Assembly (NCBI GenBank): GCA_002633005.1 | Contig: NMRA01000301.1 | Location: 275,202 to 339,201 of the forward strand | Reading direction: 5' to 3' | DNA: 64,000 nucleotides | DNA from: Phoronis australis | Lineage: Eukaryota > Phoronida > Phoronidae | Part shown: in pieces, positions 1-22,978 of the stretch | How the letters are laid out: the number at the start of each line of letters is the position of its first letter | How positions within the stretch are numbered: the first letter of the stretch is position 1 | Program-made: the position numbers and the translations under genes | Notes under the pieces: generated by a model | What the model saw: the letters and a program-made list of their open reading frames with translations, nothing else | Told to the model about the DNA's origin: nothing | Database searches by the model: none

Positions 1-275
1 TACAGAGCATTATGGGTAATTACTGTAGAATGAGAGATGTTGTATTTTAGAATGTGACTCATCAAGGTTTCTTGTCTTTGCTTGTTAATATGGTAAAAAA
101 TCTTCAATTATGTACAAATATGGTTGATTGCTAGAATTGGGTTTTTAATTTGTTAAATGCTTTCACATTGCTGTTCATGTTCACAGAAGGCATGATAACG
201 AAGATTAATGTTTTCTTAATGATTGTTTTTGTTGAGATAGTTGACAAATTAAAGTTACACTAATTTGTCTTATAA

Positions 276-10319
<10,044 letters not shown>

Positions 10320-11337
10320 GACAGCTGTTAATGGTGGCTGGTTATTTGACCAGTCACTGAGAGGAATGTGAATGAGTGGTTGGGCACTTTAGGTGCTTTC
10401 CCATTACTAGGGAAACTTCTTACTGAAGATTCGCTGGAACTTCGCTTACCTTTACCACTGGACAGCAACATGGAAGTTATCACTAGTCATCAGAGTAGAT
10501 ACTAGACAGTGCAGTTCATTTGTACAGATATTGAGTGGTGGGTTCGAGGCTAGCTGAAAATTAGTTTCCCGCCATTTACCAGTGTTCATGAAAATGATCA
10601 GTGTCGGTCTTCATCAGGTGTGTATTTTATTTATTTGTATGTGCATCTATTGAGAGCACGTCGGCGACACTGCAGTAACAAAGATTATGTTTTGTGGGAA
10701 ATTTTGTTGAGTATAGCGTGATCATATATCATTGCCGCGACCTCAACGGATAACTTCACCGAAGTTTCGCTCAGACCTTTCCCACTACACCGAAGTTTCG
10801 GTGAGTACCAAAACTTCACTGTTAAATCTTACTATTTTCATCAAAGTTTTACTCGCAGATTAACTACCGGAGTTAACCTTTCCCACTTACCGAAACTTTG
10901 CTTTTAGCGAAGTTTCACCTCTAGTGGAAAAGCACTGTGGAAGTGCTGTTGACCACTCACTGGGAGGAATGTGAATGTGTAGGTGGGCGTATGAAGAGTT
11001 GTTGTTAAGTCTCTGGGGACATTGCCAAGTTGTGTGCTGAGGACAAAAGAGCCATTTTGGGTCTAGATTGTGGTGTTTTTCCAATTCAGTTACAGTAAAC
11101 ATTTGAGGTGTCAAGTCACTCTAGAAAGCAATTTACAAGCAGACTGCTTAGGCACCATTTCCTGAGGAGGAACAAATCAAAAATAAGAGCCAGCTGTGTT
11201 GTTCAGTGCATTTATAAACAGATACTTTTATTTTAGATTTGGACAAGAGGAATGTAATCATTCACTTTTCATTAGTCAAGTGAAATATGTGATATATGTT
11301 GAACGATTGGAAAAGAAACTTGAAACCAGGAAATAAA
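10320..11337 (+). other. DHX16: DHX16 3' UTR with candidate AATAAA poly(A) signal
   Basis: Noncoding sequence follows the TGA. The first AATAAA I find downstream is at 11332-11337; another possibility is at about 11690. The UTR is interrupted by a MITE-like element (10393-10935) flanked by two copies of a roughly 41-base sequence. If the element is ignored, the native UTR is only about 480 bases. The poly(A) site is inferred, not observed. Confidence 0.5.
10393..10935. mobile_element. MITE-like inverted-repeat element in DHX16 3' UTR
   Basis: The left end reads gtgctttcccattactag. The right end, reverse-complemented, reads gtgcttttccactagaggtg. Internally it carries several palindromic blocks built on the motif CGAAGTTTCG. 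It has no coding capacity. A roughly 41-base direct repeat (10346-10387 and 10949-10988, starting ttgacca) lies just outside both ends. That is far longer than a normal target-site duplication and suggests an earlier tandem duplication split by the insertion. Confidence 0.6.
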
Positions 11338-13032
11338 AATGGTCTTCATAGTAGGCCTATGTAGAAGGACAAATGTCATATTTTATACTCAGAACATTCC
11401 TGTACATGACTTGTGTCATATGAAATCACATGGAATCATCTGATGCCACATTGTTTTGAGTTGCACCACATAGTGCGAGAGGCTCTTATAAGCGAGATGA
11501 CCAAGAACATAATAGGAACAGTGCATCTGAGATGAACAACAATTTAATACAGTGCCATCTGTGATGAGGAAGAACATAATACAGCAGATCACCTGTGGTG
11601 ATAACGCAGTTAGTAACCAGGCTTGATATGAACTGCCGGTAGTTTTCCGAAATTATTTATTCAGAGAGTTCATCCCTGTAACAATAAAACAATATTTACT
11701 ATAGAATGGGACTAGGTTGAACTTAAGAGTGTATGATTTACACACTTTTGCAACATTACATATTTGTCCACGTAATTAGCAATTCATTTATATTGCTAAA
11801 CATTTTACACATTCTAGGTAAATATGCATGGATAAGAAATTTACAATAAGGAAACACTTACTAAATCAATGTGAGTCAGATTCTCTCCCGCTGTCTTTAT
11901 ATTAAAGAATTTCACTTAACTGAAATATAAAATGGTGATTGCCACTGATATTACTGGTAGGACTCGAATTTGTTGTTTGGTAAAATGATATAGAAAGCCT
12001 AAAATAGGCAGAAAATAAGCACATTGAAGCTTTCATTGTTAACTTTTAATTCTCAATTTCACAAATAAACAACATCTTCATCTGAATTGGTCAAATTGTC
12101 CACCACATTCTTGGCGTGGCGTAAGATAAACTGCTGCACTGTTTGAAACGCATCGCTTGACGTCATTCAATATGATTCTTAATTGCCTCCTCAATGTCAT
12201 TTTAAATGGGCAGGCGCGACATAACGAGCTGCATTTGCGACCTGAACTTTGCAAATGCGAGCTGAGATTTTTGTCAGCTCGTATCAAGTCGCAAAATGCG
12301 ACCTGGAATTTCCAACGAATGTGAGCTGAGTTTTTACACGTCTCGGCAGATACCTGGCAAATATAAAGCAACTCTAATCCAACCGTTATTTGGTTGTTGC
12401 CAAATCCAAGTTCTAAAGAACACTAACCGAGAACAGCCCTCCCGATGACTTGTAACCAAGTCGCGTGAACATGGGATATGCAGAATCTCTGACGCATTTC
12501 ATTGGCTAACATTTTCGGCCACTTTTGCAAATTTCCGGATTCGCCGAAGAAAGTTTTGGGCAACTGCACAACATGTGATAAAACGTCACAAAACAGCGGT
12601 GTTTCTAATAATTCTTAAGCGATCAACTTACCAAACTTTGCGGTGGACAAATATGTTTATTTTTCGCTTAAGATGTCCTTATTTCATGTACCAAATATCC
12701 ACGACAATATCCCTGATATTGCACTGCGGCACAGGTCGGTCCCGTTGTTAGCGCGCAAGCGGTCTCCGCAGACAATCGTAACTTATAGATGTGCGTCTCG
12801 TTTTTATCGCATAAGACAGCCAAAGTGAAAATAACAACCCTATTAATCGCCAAAACGACGGCCACGTCTTTACTTTCAGTTGCCAAGAAATTCTCAAACC
12901 CTTTGCTTGTTTCTGGGGCCACGTCTTTACTTTCAGTTGCCAAGAAATTCTCAAACCCTTTACTTGTTTCTGGGGCTTTATACGTGCGCGAAATGTGAGT
13001 CTTTCATATGTTGTTGCCAACGTAAAGTGTAG
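11338..13032. other. Intergenic region downstream of DHX16
   Basis: No gene is recognised. At 12210-12350 a block repeats 'gcgacctg' and 'gcgagctgag' phrases. At 12565-12975 lies one copy of dispersed repeat family B (second copy about 50845-51120). Within it, positions 12862-12975 are two near-identical 57-bp tandem units beginning ccacgtctttactttcagtt. Short ORFs here are antiparallel shadows of the repeats. Confidence 0.6.
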
Positions 13033-14232
13033 CAGTGGCGGATCTACGTTTTCAGCAAGGGGGGTTTAGGATTCCCGCCAAGGTCGAATCCTAGGCGAAA
13101 AACGTCAAATCTATCAGGAAACAAATCATCTGAAAACAGTTTCACGAAACCAAAACATCCTGTGCACAGTGGTGAAAAGATACACTGGACTAGTTTGCAG
13201 AGGGACCAGATGTACACTGAGAGTACACAAAAAGCTGACCTGGTCCGTCACGAGACCAAGATTACACCTGTGCTTATTATCCCTATACAAATAGTCGATC
13301 TGTCGCGGGACCAAACGGTACTGGCTGAGATAAATAGTTTTACAAAGCACACTTTGGTAAAAAAATCACAAGACGAGTTCGCCGAGGGACCAGAAGTACA
13401 CTGAAACTCAACTGGCCTGGTCCGTCGCGAGACCTAAAGTGTACTATGCAAAAAATTTTGAATTGAAAACTTCTCTCTAAAATTTTAATCCCCAGTGGTT
13501 ACTCATACGTTAGTCCTATCCTTCTGTTGCCTAGACTGCCGAGGAATTTGTATATCGGATCCAATGATTTGCTCGTCTTGGAACCATTCTACCCACGTAT
13601 CTTCGATGTTTGTTGCCAACGCTTGCACTTCGTCAACTGCTGTGTCAATGAGCTTGTAAGCCTCTACAATGTCAGCATCTCGTTTTGCAGCTCAGTTGAC
13701 AATAAGACACTTNGCAAGACAACTTTACTATACATCAGTTACAAACGTGTGGAGTGTAATAGAATGACACGGCATAACAGATGAGGTAAAAACGTTGCAC
13801 GTCTATTCGCCTGAATATCAGGGTTGTGGCACTGCAGTATTTCCCCTAATCAAATCAAAACATATCTTAGAGTAAAGAAGCTAGTTACCTAAAGAAATCA
13901 GCTTTAGAACTGCTCTTTCAGCGGTGAATCCATCTAAAATGCTTGGCTACTTCAGAAGTGTCGACGGAAGCGCGCGCACAATAAATCCCCGCGCGTTTTG
14001 CCGATGAGCCACAAAGACTCGGCAATTCACAATGCAAAAAATTATATTTTCAGAGTGAACCCCCCTCTCAATTTTTCCAAGTTGGTTTACTTGGGGTCTA
14101 CACACGCTGGCGGTGCCGTTTTTGTTTTGCTGGAGACGCTTTTGTTTTTGTTTTGTTTTTTTTAATTTTTGTGTCCTGGCCCGAGGGGGGGGGTTTAAAC
14201 CCCCTGAACCCCCCCTCGTAGATCCGCCACTG
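13033..14232. mobile_element. Non-autonomous hAT-like element (CAGTGGCGGATCTA termini)
   Basis: It starts cagtggcggatctacg and ends tagatccgccactg, an inverted terminal repeat. G-runs (aagggggg) lie inside the left end and C-runs inside the right end, typical of hAT-like MITEs. The interior at 13145-13440 carries two diverged copies of a roughly 200-bp unit with 'gagggaccaga(a/t)gtacactga'. No intact transposase. A single N at 13713 marks an unresolved base. I could not find an exact 8-bp target duplication. Confidence 0.6.
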
Positions 14233-15239
14233 GGTAAGAAAACAACTACAAAACCAGCGAATTTACATTCAACAAAAGTATTTTTCTTATAATTGTTACG
14301 GCTGATTCTCCGGCAATAAAATTACTCTTGCGGTAGGCCTAATGGATGATTCTGTTTTGTAAATTATGAATATCACTGTGATGTGTTCAATATAAATCTT
14401 ATTCTTATCGAAAGATTGTTTTATTTAAAACATCAACGTTCACAAACACGGGTTTTCGTTAGAACAGAGAAAATACACAAACAACGCTGCCTAACAAGTT
14501 ATAAAGTCTCTTTCACACATGCTATATATTTGAGTTGCTATTTTTTAACGATTCTTATAAGGCGTCAGGACTCGACATTAACTTTTTGAGCCACTTGCCC
14601 TTTGGGCAAGTACCTCACAAGTAGTTGAAAATTTTACTTGCCCGAACAACAAACTCACTTACCCCAAGCACAATCTCAAACAGCACCATGCATGTGCACA
14701 CCTAGATAATGAGTTACCATAGGGCTGTCTGCGCTGAGCCTCAGTCTAGTGGTGTGTAGGCTATATACTTGAGTTGCTATTTTTTAAAGATTCTTCTTCT
14801 AACCATGCAGTTTCTGTCTCTTGTTTTTCATCTTTGTCTCAGTCTCTATTGCCTGTCAGTTGTAATTTCCATGGTGTACTATAATCCAGATGTTTCATGC
14901 ACTGTGCTAAAATAACCCCAAGGCGATGGAAATGCTGCATATTTTACTGCTTAGGCCTACTATGTAATACCCAGCATGTGCAGAACTGGAGAGGCAGCAC
15001 TAACAGTTATCAGAGGCTGAGAAAATAAACTGCAATAAGACGGTGAGATTTCCCATTATTTTGTTTCTTCACTTAGTGTGAAAACAGCTTAACGTTTTTC
15101 ATTTCATGAAACCTCATAGAGTCATTCAAACACATAACTTCTTAAGCCTGAAACATTTTCTGAGTCAGTTCTCAAAGGGGTTAAAATGCAGCGAGTCTGG
15201 TTTAAGTCAGCAAAAACAAGTGCCTGGGTCATTTTAACC
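14233..15239. other. Intergenic repeats, possible hAT terminal sequence
   Basis: No gene seen. A direct repeat with the core tgagttgctattttttaa is present at about 14530 and 14770. The phrase caggactcgacattaac (14566-14582), followed by 'cacttgccctttgggcaagt', resembles the start of another hAT-like terminus. A similar phrase, cagggctcgacattt, occurs at 61306-61320. Confidence 0.4.
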
Positions 15240-16240
15240 AACGTCAATCAGAAGTTAATTTTGCAAATCAGATCTCCTTCCTCTTCTTCGTCTGGAGCAA
15301 GACTGTCTTCCAGCTGAAACACAGGCCGTCTTTGTGTTTTCGCTTTCGTCCACCACAAATGGACAGCCCGTGTGGCGTCATACGCTTCCAAATCTGGACC
15401 CCCAACAGACACAAAGAGAAGTGTGTTCATCTGGTCCGTTGTTATAGTGACGCCCTCCAGTCGCTTTTAATTCTCTTTACCGCAGAGAAACCCCTCTCGC
15501 AAATGGCACTTGACACGGGTAATGTCAAGACCACTTGCACCAACTTCAGGACATTCTTCAGAACCTCTGGGTGACTTTTAAAGAACTGGTTTACCTCAGG
15601 TCGAGGATTGTGATGAAGCCTGCAAAACAACAAAAATACAAAACATCGTTGAACTTATGAAATAATGAACTGCGAAGTGTTCAAAATAAATAAAGAAACA
15701 GAGGCACTTATAGTTCAAGAAAACCTGGCTCCAACAATGGCTTTCATCTGTTTCCATTCTTGTTTCACTACGTCATGGTGAGGGAGAATCTGACCAAAGT
15801 GGCTTAATAGGTAGGTGACGCTGGTATTCCCATAAGAAACTAGCTGCTCTCTGCTATCGGGCCATTCACTAGTGTCGAAGATTCTGGCATGACTGAACAG
15901 TTCCTGCTGGTTTTACATTCGGGAAGTCATGCGATCTTGAACAGCAATCATAAGGGTCTGCATGTCATCATATCGATGTTGTCAGGTACAAAGTTCAGAT
16001 GAGTGCCTCTGTAAGTTCCATCCTGATTTTCTACCTCTGACAGGAAGTTGGTAAGCTGTTGTCCAGCACCAGTTGACAACTCGACTAATTCCAATGAAGC
16101 AGTCTCAAACTCATCCAGAAAGTCGACACAGGTGACTTCGCTTTTCTGTAAGCCTAGACTCAGTCTTGTGACAATGTCCAAGACATCTTGCATCATGAAA
16201 ATGAAGCGCAGCACTCGGAAATCTTTTAGCTTCTGAACAA
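15240..16240 (-). pseudogene. Broken hAT-family (ZNF862-like) transposase C-terminal region
   Basis: Read on the minus strand from about 16240 to 15248. A segment with KDFRVLRFIFMMQDV and TYRGTHLNFVPDNID is followed by a frame change near 15970. An in-frame stop lies at about 15915. Continuation without a stop then reads SHFGQILPHHD and EWKQMKAIVGA. A plausible 105-bp GT-AG intron (15724-15620) leads to the hAT dimerisation motif LPVSSAICERGFSAVKRIKS and the ending GGPDLEAYDATRAVHLWW. The SS-x-CERGFS signature is diagnostic of the hAT C-terminal domain. The zinc finger and most catalytic residues are absent. The frameshift and stop show it is not functional. An apparent acceptor upstream (ttgttcag) suggests the parent gene had introns. 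It could instead be a domesticated ZNF862-like gene relic. Confidence 0.75.
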
Positions 16241-16249
16241 CAAATCGTG

Positions 16250-19235
16250 CTCAGTATTTCCTCATGCTCTTACTGTCTTCCTGTACTATTTGTGCTCATC
16301 CAGCCAAGAGGGGGGGGCACCCCCGCCCCTTAAATACGCCTACTGTGTTGTGCGTAACGAAATAAAATTTTAAATAAAATTTTACATCTTTTATTTTCTT
16401 TACAGTATCAGCTTGTATGGCGTGGCTCTAATGATCTCTATTCGAGGCAAAGTGTACATGGCGTTCTTCATTTTCGGCTGCTATGTGAAATGTTTCATCA
16501 TAGGTATACTCAACAGCTTCAAAAGCGCTGAATTTCAAAAAAAGTGTATTCTATGCTATAGTTGGCAGCCATCTGTCTCAAGAGGCAGATAACTGGCCTG
16601 TTTTTAACTACAGTGTATTTTCGCCCAATTATCGATTTTTAAGGCTACACTTGCAGCAGCGGTGTGGCAATTAGGGGGCCTTCCCCTGAAAAGGCGTTAG
16701 ACGACGCCAAAATCGCAGTTTAATTGGGAGGTCCAAATCACAAAATTTCATTTCGGCGTTTTCCCGTTGCTCCCAACTTGTTCGATTCTATAGCCCAACA
16801 ACAAGTTGGGAAGTTTACCCCTGAAGCCAATATCTTGACGACTGATTACTCTATTCTGGTATTTATGGTTGGAGGGTCGATCAGCTCTCTTTTGTTCGAA
16901 AATTGCTCTAATCTCCAATAAGATCCGTGACTGGGCTGTGCTGTTAAAAATAAAAGTTATAACATATTTGAACATAAACCAATAGCATTTCTGAAATCTT
17001 CGTGAAATGGTGATCATGTTTAGTTTTTGAATCGGCAAAATCGCCCAACTGCAACCGAAGTTACGACAATCTTTCCGAATACACCAATTCACTCTGAGTT
17101 TGACTGTGTTCACACGTGGTCTGCAATAAGCCTGGTAGATAAGTGGCCTGCTTGTTGTCGTAACAGACAAAAGAATGTGCTTGGCAGTTAACAAAGAAGC
17201 TAGATGTTATCACACGCTCAGAACCCCCTTCGTCTGGTAAAGTCATTGAACGGGAAAACGCTGTCATTTACTGCTTCAACCTCTCTATATAAAAGTTTCA
17301 CTTGTTGGCGCTTTGTATTAGTTGTCTTACAATGGATTAGCCCGAGGACCGATATAAAGAATGTCTTTCACAACTTCTAATCTGTCGGATGACAATTAAT
17401 ACAACGCGCCCTATACGTAGTGTCCGTCCTAGTCCTTGTGTATCGGAGACTGAGCCTTTTTTATTCATTCATTAAAATGACAACAGCAATGTACAGTAGA
17501 CAAAGGACACACGCGCTCACATCAACTGGATCTTGAACTATCAAGTACGAGGTCGAAAAATCAGAAGCTGGTCAGAGCATGAGCTAATCAATCCGGATTT
17601 AGACATATGTAGTTTTTTCGGCAACGATGACCAACTCAAAGCAGGTGCATCTTTAACTTCAGGCCCGTAAGTTACACATGTACACCTAGCAGCTTAAGTC
17701 ATTTTTTTTACATTATTGCCTTAAGCTATATGTTTTTCACTTCTTTTTCAGCTCAAGATTTTGGTTTCAGGACATGGTATCAGCCAAGTGTTTATTTTGC
17801 CAGAAGGACGAAACCATCTACATGTAAAAAAGCATTCCCCATCATCAAACAGAGACAAGGACCGCTGCAGTTATACATGTAATTGACGTTTGGTTGACGC
17901 AGCCTTAGGACTCTGAGATGCACCTCAAGTTTACGGGATACATTATTCGTAAAGTCATCGCATAAATCTTAACTCAATGTTGTAAGTTCGCAAGTGACGT
18001 GGATGCAACGAACGACGTCCTACGTACGTAGTCATACAGGTATCGACAACACCGCTCAAAAACCACTCACAGCGCAAACCCTTGAGGTGGGAACTCTACA
18101 ACTGATAGCGACATCTACATCAGTTGTTGACGTCGTTGGCAGGTGATGCATTTATGAAATAATAAACGTCGTTTTAACTATTTTCCTTGCAAAATTTTCT
18201 ACTAGTTTAAAAAGATTTCGCAGTATGGACCCGACCGTCTATCTGGACGTTCAGTTCTTGGGTGTGCGTTGAAACAATTTATTTTGTCAAGGTGACGGCG
18301 ATAGATGCATTAAGGAGAATGCCACGAAAAACAATGTATTTTGTATCAATTTAGATCAAGTAGATCCACTGGAAAACAGCAATTTCAGTTCTTTTACCTG
18401 ACACCAGACTGCAGACGGATGTTCTGAAATTAACCAATGACGTCAGCAGTTCACAACACGCTTACCGGTGTCAGCTTATTGCTTGACTTCATTGCTTTAC
18501 ACCAATGAATCATCAAAATTCGATAAAAATACTTACAAATACATTGAGTTTTTGAACATACGAGTTGTTTTATTTCGCTGTTACGGGTTTATAGAAATTT
18601 TTAACGTACTGTAGCCTACTAAGTTCAGTAGGCCACCTTACCGAGGTCGGTCGCGGTCAAGTTTGGCTCTGTTCGGTGATATATTAGAATTGTTCTTCCG
18701 TGAAATACAGACAAAAGATAATAACCGTGTGTTAGAATTTTAGACTTACGATTTTTTCAGTTCTAAATACACAAAACGTTCGTTGTAACCCAGTGAATCG
18801 AAACCCGATTAGGCCCGTCGGCGGCGTCCCGACTGGAGATTTTACGAACATAAACCAGCTGGGTTAGTCGGCTGCCAAAGTTGAAAATTAAACTTCCAGT
18901 CACAAAAAGACTAGACTAGTGAACCAAACAAATAATGTGCACGTGAATATTTTGATAAAAACGCCTCCAAATATTGCAAATCTACTTACCAGTCGGGGGC
19001 CGCGAAGCTAGGTTCCTGCATAGTGGGGCAGACGACGGAAACGGAGTGGTAGTGCACAGCGCCACGGGAGCAGCATTTCTTAGCTACCGTTATGATTGCC
19101 CCCCTCCCACATTCACACACAAACACACGCACACACAAACGAAAACGTCAAATCTCGTTTCGGCCGTATAATGTTACTTACCAGGGTTAACTGAAAAACA
19201 ATAAAAGCTTTTCAATATATATATTCATCTGCTTC
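16250..19235. other. Intergenic, no gene recognised
   Basis: A G/C-run terminus typical of hAT-like MITEs (gggggggcacccccgcccct then taaatacgcctact) lies at about 16305-16345, next to the transposase relic. The remainder is AT-rich with scattered stops. I see no conserved protein, RNA gene or clear repeat except a (CA)-rich stretch at 19115-19140. Confidence 0.5.
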
Positions 19236-19249
19236 AGCTGGTCAGTAGG

Positions 19250-20645
19250 GAGGCAAAAACTATTGGGGGGGGGGTCACAAACCAATTTGACTTCGCCAAA
19301 CTACTCCTTCCCTCCTTTGACTGCCACCATTTCCGCCCCCCCCCCCCCNCATATTTGTATCGACCACCCCTCTTACTACCGACATGTGGGTGGGGGGCAA
19401 TCCCGAGGATGCAGCCATCGGGTTTTGAGTAGCCGTGAACCAACAAAGTTTCACGGAGAGTAAGAACGGGCCTAAGGTCAGCGCACTGATGGGTAGCTGG
19501 GAGCTGCCAAGGGCGGATACAAGATTTTGAGTTGGGGGGAAGGGCAGAGTATTAGGAAGGACCTTGCCCGTCAGACATTTGCAACCCTGAACTGCCAAAT
19601 GGAATCTGAAAGAATTTTAGGGGGGCCTGGCCCTCTTGCCCCCCCCTCGCCCCCCTAAATCCGCCAATGGCCACTGGCTGCCTCAAGTAACTGTAGCTGA
19701 AATTCATTGTGCGATACTATTGGAAACTAAAAACATCAAGTGCAAAGATAACCTTTCCAAGTTAATGAGCAATGAGTTTAACTTTTTTTATTTAAACTTC
19801 TTTTTCGAGCCACGGTTTAATTTAAACCACTAATCTAGTTCCTAGGTCAATAATCAATGTATCGTCATTTGAATTGTGAGAACATTTTGTAGAGATGTCC
19901 GACATTCATCAATGTCCTTGAGGCTTATTTCAGATAGACAAAAATCGTTTAATGAACTTCGCTATTTGGGGATCTGATGATAGGTCGAATTTTCCCAGTG
20001 TCAGCCTGCAAGTTAGTTCAGTGAAGCATCGTCATTTCTTACAAGATTAATAGCGTCTAATGGGCAAGACATCGTTTATCAATCAGTCGATTTTCGTAGC
20101 TACATAAACATGTAAATCAGAAATCAATAATCGCGATTCTATGACCTAATGAGTTTACCTTGATTTGACTTTCCTTTTTGATCCCATTTGAGTTTAAACG
20201 ACAAATCTTGTACCTAAGTCAAAAAGCAATGCATTGTCATTTGAGTTGTGAGTTTGTTTTTGGGAATTGTCTGAATTTCATCAATGTCTGAGAGTAATTT
20301 TTGATAGGCAAAAAATCATGTAAGTGTACTTTACTATTTGAGAATCGGATTATAGAGTTTCCAACTTCAGGCTGCAAGTAAATTCATCGAAACATCACCA
20401 ATTCTTACAAAATTAGCTTCTGAATTGTCAAAAATCATCTACGAATCTGTCGATTTTTCGTAGATACAAAAACATGTAAATCAGAAACCAACGAATTTGT
20501 TTATCAAAACGGAGTGTTATATACAATTTCCGCAGGCATGCTCGCACATTTTTGACGCAGTTAACCGAGGAAGCATGGGAGATGGGGCATTCGCATTAAA
20601 GTGTATTTTTATTCATTTCAAGGGTATCTATAACAGTTCACAAAT
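19250..20645. repeat. Left arm of inverted repeat pair flanking histone H1
   Basis: Segments 19250-19500 and 20385-20640 match, as reverse complement, sequence at 25265-25740. Shared landmarks are 'caaaccaatttgact', 'gggtagctgggagctgcc', 'acatgtaaatcagaaaccaa' and 'atttccgcaggcatgc'. The left arm also contains a MITE (19508-19668) and a diverged tandem duplication (about 19830-20130 and 20200-20490) that shares 'aacatgtaaatcaga' and 'caagttagttca/caagtaaattca'. The N at 19349 sits in a G/C homopolymer. Probably two insertions of one mobile element in opposite orientations. Confidence 0.65.
19508..19668. mobile_element. Short hAT-like MITE with G/C runs
   Basis: The left end gggcggatacaag and the right end ctaaatccgccaa form an inverted pair, with G-runs and C-runs inside. 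About 160 bp and noncoding. Same termini style as the elements at 13033-14232 and 54533-55525. Confidence 0.5.
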
Positions 20646-20649
20646 TGAA

Positions 20650-22900
20650 GTTCAAGTCAAAAAAAAAACGCTGAAACGTTTTAACATGATTGCGAGTACT
20701 TTGTGTACCCCTGTTCGACATGTAGGCCTACACGGTCACAAATCGTAGCCCCGACAGTCTTTTCGTTATATGCGAATTCCTAACACAAACAACTCCTAGT
20801 AACGATTTACAAAAGAATACTATTCTTATGATACTATGGGAAAAGGTAACATTATTTTACAATTTACCATCGGACTCTACAAGAAGTGACCTTCCTCAAC
20901 ATGAAAGCCACGGTTGTACGAATTCACAGTTTAAAAACAGGAACATAGAGGTAAGTCGATTCCCCATACATGTTGGGGCCTCCCCGCTCCGTGACTGAGC
21001 GTCCCTCAGAACGCCGGTGTCAATAACTTGAAAAACACGGAAACGGGACGGTGGCTAACTGAATGTCAACAATGGCCCGTATACGGTTACAAGCCTTGCT
21101 GGAAAAGTCATTGACGTGAGCAATCGCGTGCTCCGTTGGCACGGTCATGGGCAACTCATCCATTCAGCTAGTTCATACCAGAAACTGAAGCGAAACCCGG
21201 CCGGGCGCCGGCGGGCCCGCTCGGTTGCTATGACCTCAGTCAATAATTAATTAAAATGTACGTGTGCGGATGTCATTGCGGTGGGGAAATTCTCTGAGAA
21301 ATGTGAAATGCTGTAAAAATCGGGCAACTATATAGTATAAGCCGCCTTTACGCTCACATTGAGCTCGCGAATTCCTGTTCAGATAAACAGTGAGATCGAC
21401 CCGATCATCTGACAGAAGAGTTCAGATTTTGGTTCACGTTGTTCGATCGTTTCATCGTATATTCGCAAGTTTCTGCATGCTGATCGAGATCATGTTCTTT
21501 TTGAAATGGATAGGAAATTTGCCAAGCCTTTCGTGGGTGCAACATGAGCTCAGTAAACCGCTCGGTTTGCCAGCATATTAAAATTGCCCAAACTGACCTA
21601 TATTGCGGCCCTGACCTCGTTACGTGTTTTTCCGCTGACAGTCGTCATTTATTTTGTGATGAGTTCTCGGCAGTCGTGCTGCAGGTGCATAGAGGACTGT
21701 TGGATTGCCTTTGACAACTGAGCAACTAAAATACTACCCAGCCTTAAGGCTTACTGACACCCGCGGCCAGTCCTGCCAGCTAGTCCACGTATAACGTACG
21801 TCGACTGAGCTGCGTCAGTGCATCCGGAGGTTCCGGAGGTCAATGTTAGTGGGCTAGGTCAGATTAGTCGTGGTTCCAATTAAAAAATTACTTGTGCAAT
21901 TAGTGATATCTAGTTCTCTGAAAATTCCTCGCTTGAAATTGTTGAAGTCCTGTAAATGACAAGTGAACCGTCCAGCGGCTTACAAACTCAGCTGACATTT
22001 TTTTTTATACACTGAGCCAACCCGGCCGACTTCGGCCGGGATGAAGGGCAATTACAACGACGAGTTTTGTCCGTAGTATGTGTGACAAAAGCTGCTCAGA
22101 CGATTAACTAAATTTAATTCAACCTCATCCACAGCGCACATAAGTGTTTTTCAACCAGTGTTAATTTCTGTGGAAGAATAATAATACTTTTTGAAGTTAA
22201 AAAAGGTTCCGACCTGCACGCCACTGTGGCCTCGGGTCCGTCAGCGCAGCCGGCAGACTTACGTTGGCAGTGCTTTGTTTGATGCGTTGTGCTGCTGAGA
22301 TTTGTTTGAGTTAGGTTTCTGCAACAGAGGTTAAGGATCACGCACGCGTCTCTACGTAGTGTTTAATAAATCAATGTAACATTTTCGTGTTTTGAAAGTG
22401 TTTCCTCCTCGCAGTCTTACAAGCGCAATTCGTGTTGATTGCAAATGGCCGACTCCCGAGACTTTTGTGTTAGTGCGTTTAATTCGCACAGTGAATAAGG
22501 ATCCCACTAATCTCCAAAACACGTCGGAACTGTGGATAATCCATAGTCAGAAGATTGAATTTCAACTTTGCCTACCTTTTTCTTGACGTTATGCCCGCTA
22601 TCATAAAACGTTTTAACTCTAGATGTATTTTGTCAAGATTTGCTCTCAATAAATTGAACTTTAAATGTCAGTTGCTACTTCATTGCACAGAAGCTACTTA
22701 TAAATTCTGGTGCAATGCGTAGAAAGATTCTTTTTTACTTTATTTATATGCACTGTCAGTTAACAATTGTGCAGTGACGTGTTCAATTTTATTCCCAAAG
22801 TGGCACAACAAGCACAGGTCCGTCCACCAAGACGCCATTTTTCGGATTTAACCTGCATGCTTAACAGTGCTTTCTTATAGGTCGGCGCTTTGGTTTCAAA
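20650..22900. other. Intergenic upstream of histone H1
   Basis: No protein gene recognised. Around 21190-21225 there is a CpG/GC-rich patch. Positions 22021-22040 form a 20-base GC hairpin (cccggccga ... tcggccggg). ORFs on both strands here lack recognisable domains. An unannotated noncoding transcript or promoter cannot be excluded. Confidence 0.4.
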
Positions 22901-22907
22901 TATACGT

Positions 22908-22913
22908 AAACAC
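22908..22913 (+). promoter_or_regulatory. Possible H1 box (AAACAC) upstream of histone H1
   Basis: The sequence aaacac, 66 bases before the ATG, matches five or six bases of the AAACACA H1-box element known from H1 promoters. Short and possibly coincidental. Confidence 0.3.
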
Positions 22914-22978
22914 GAGCTATCGGTATTCATTCTCTGTCCACTGTTTACGAAGTGTTACTGACACTACAATCTGCTATC

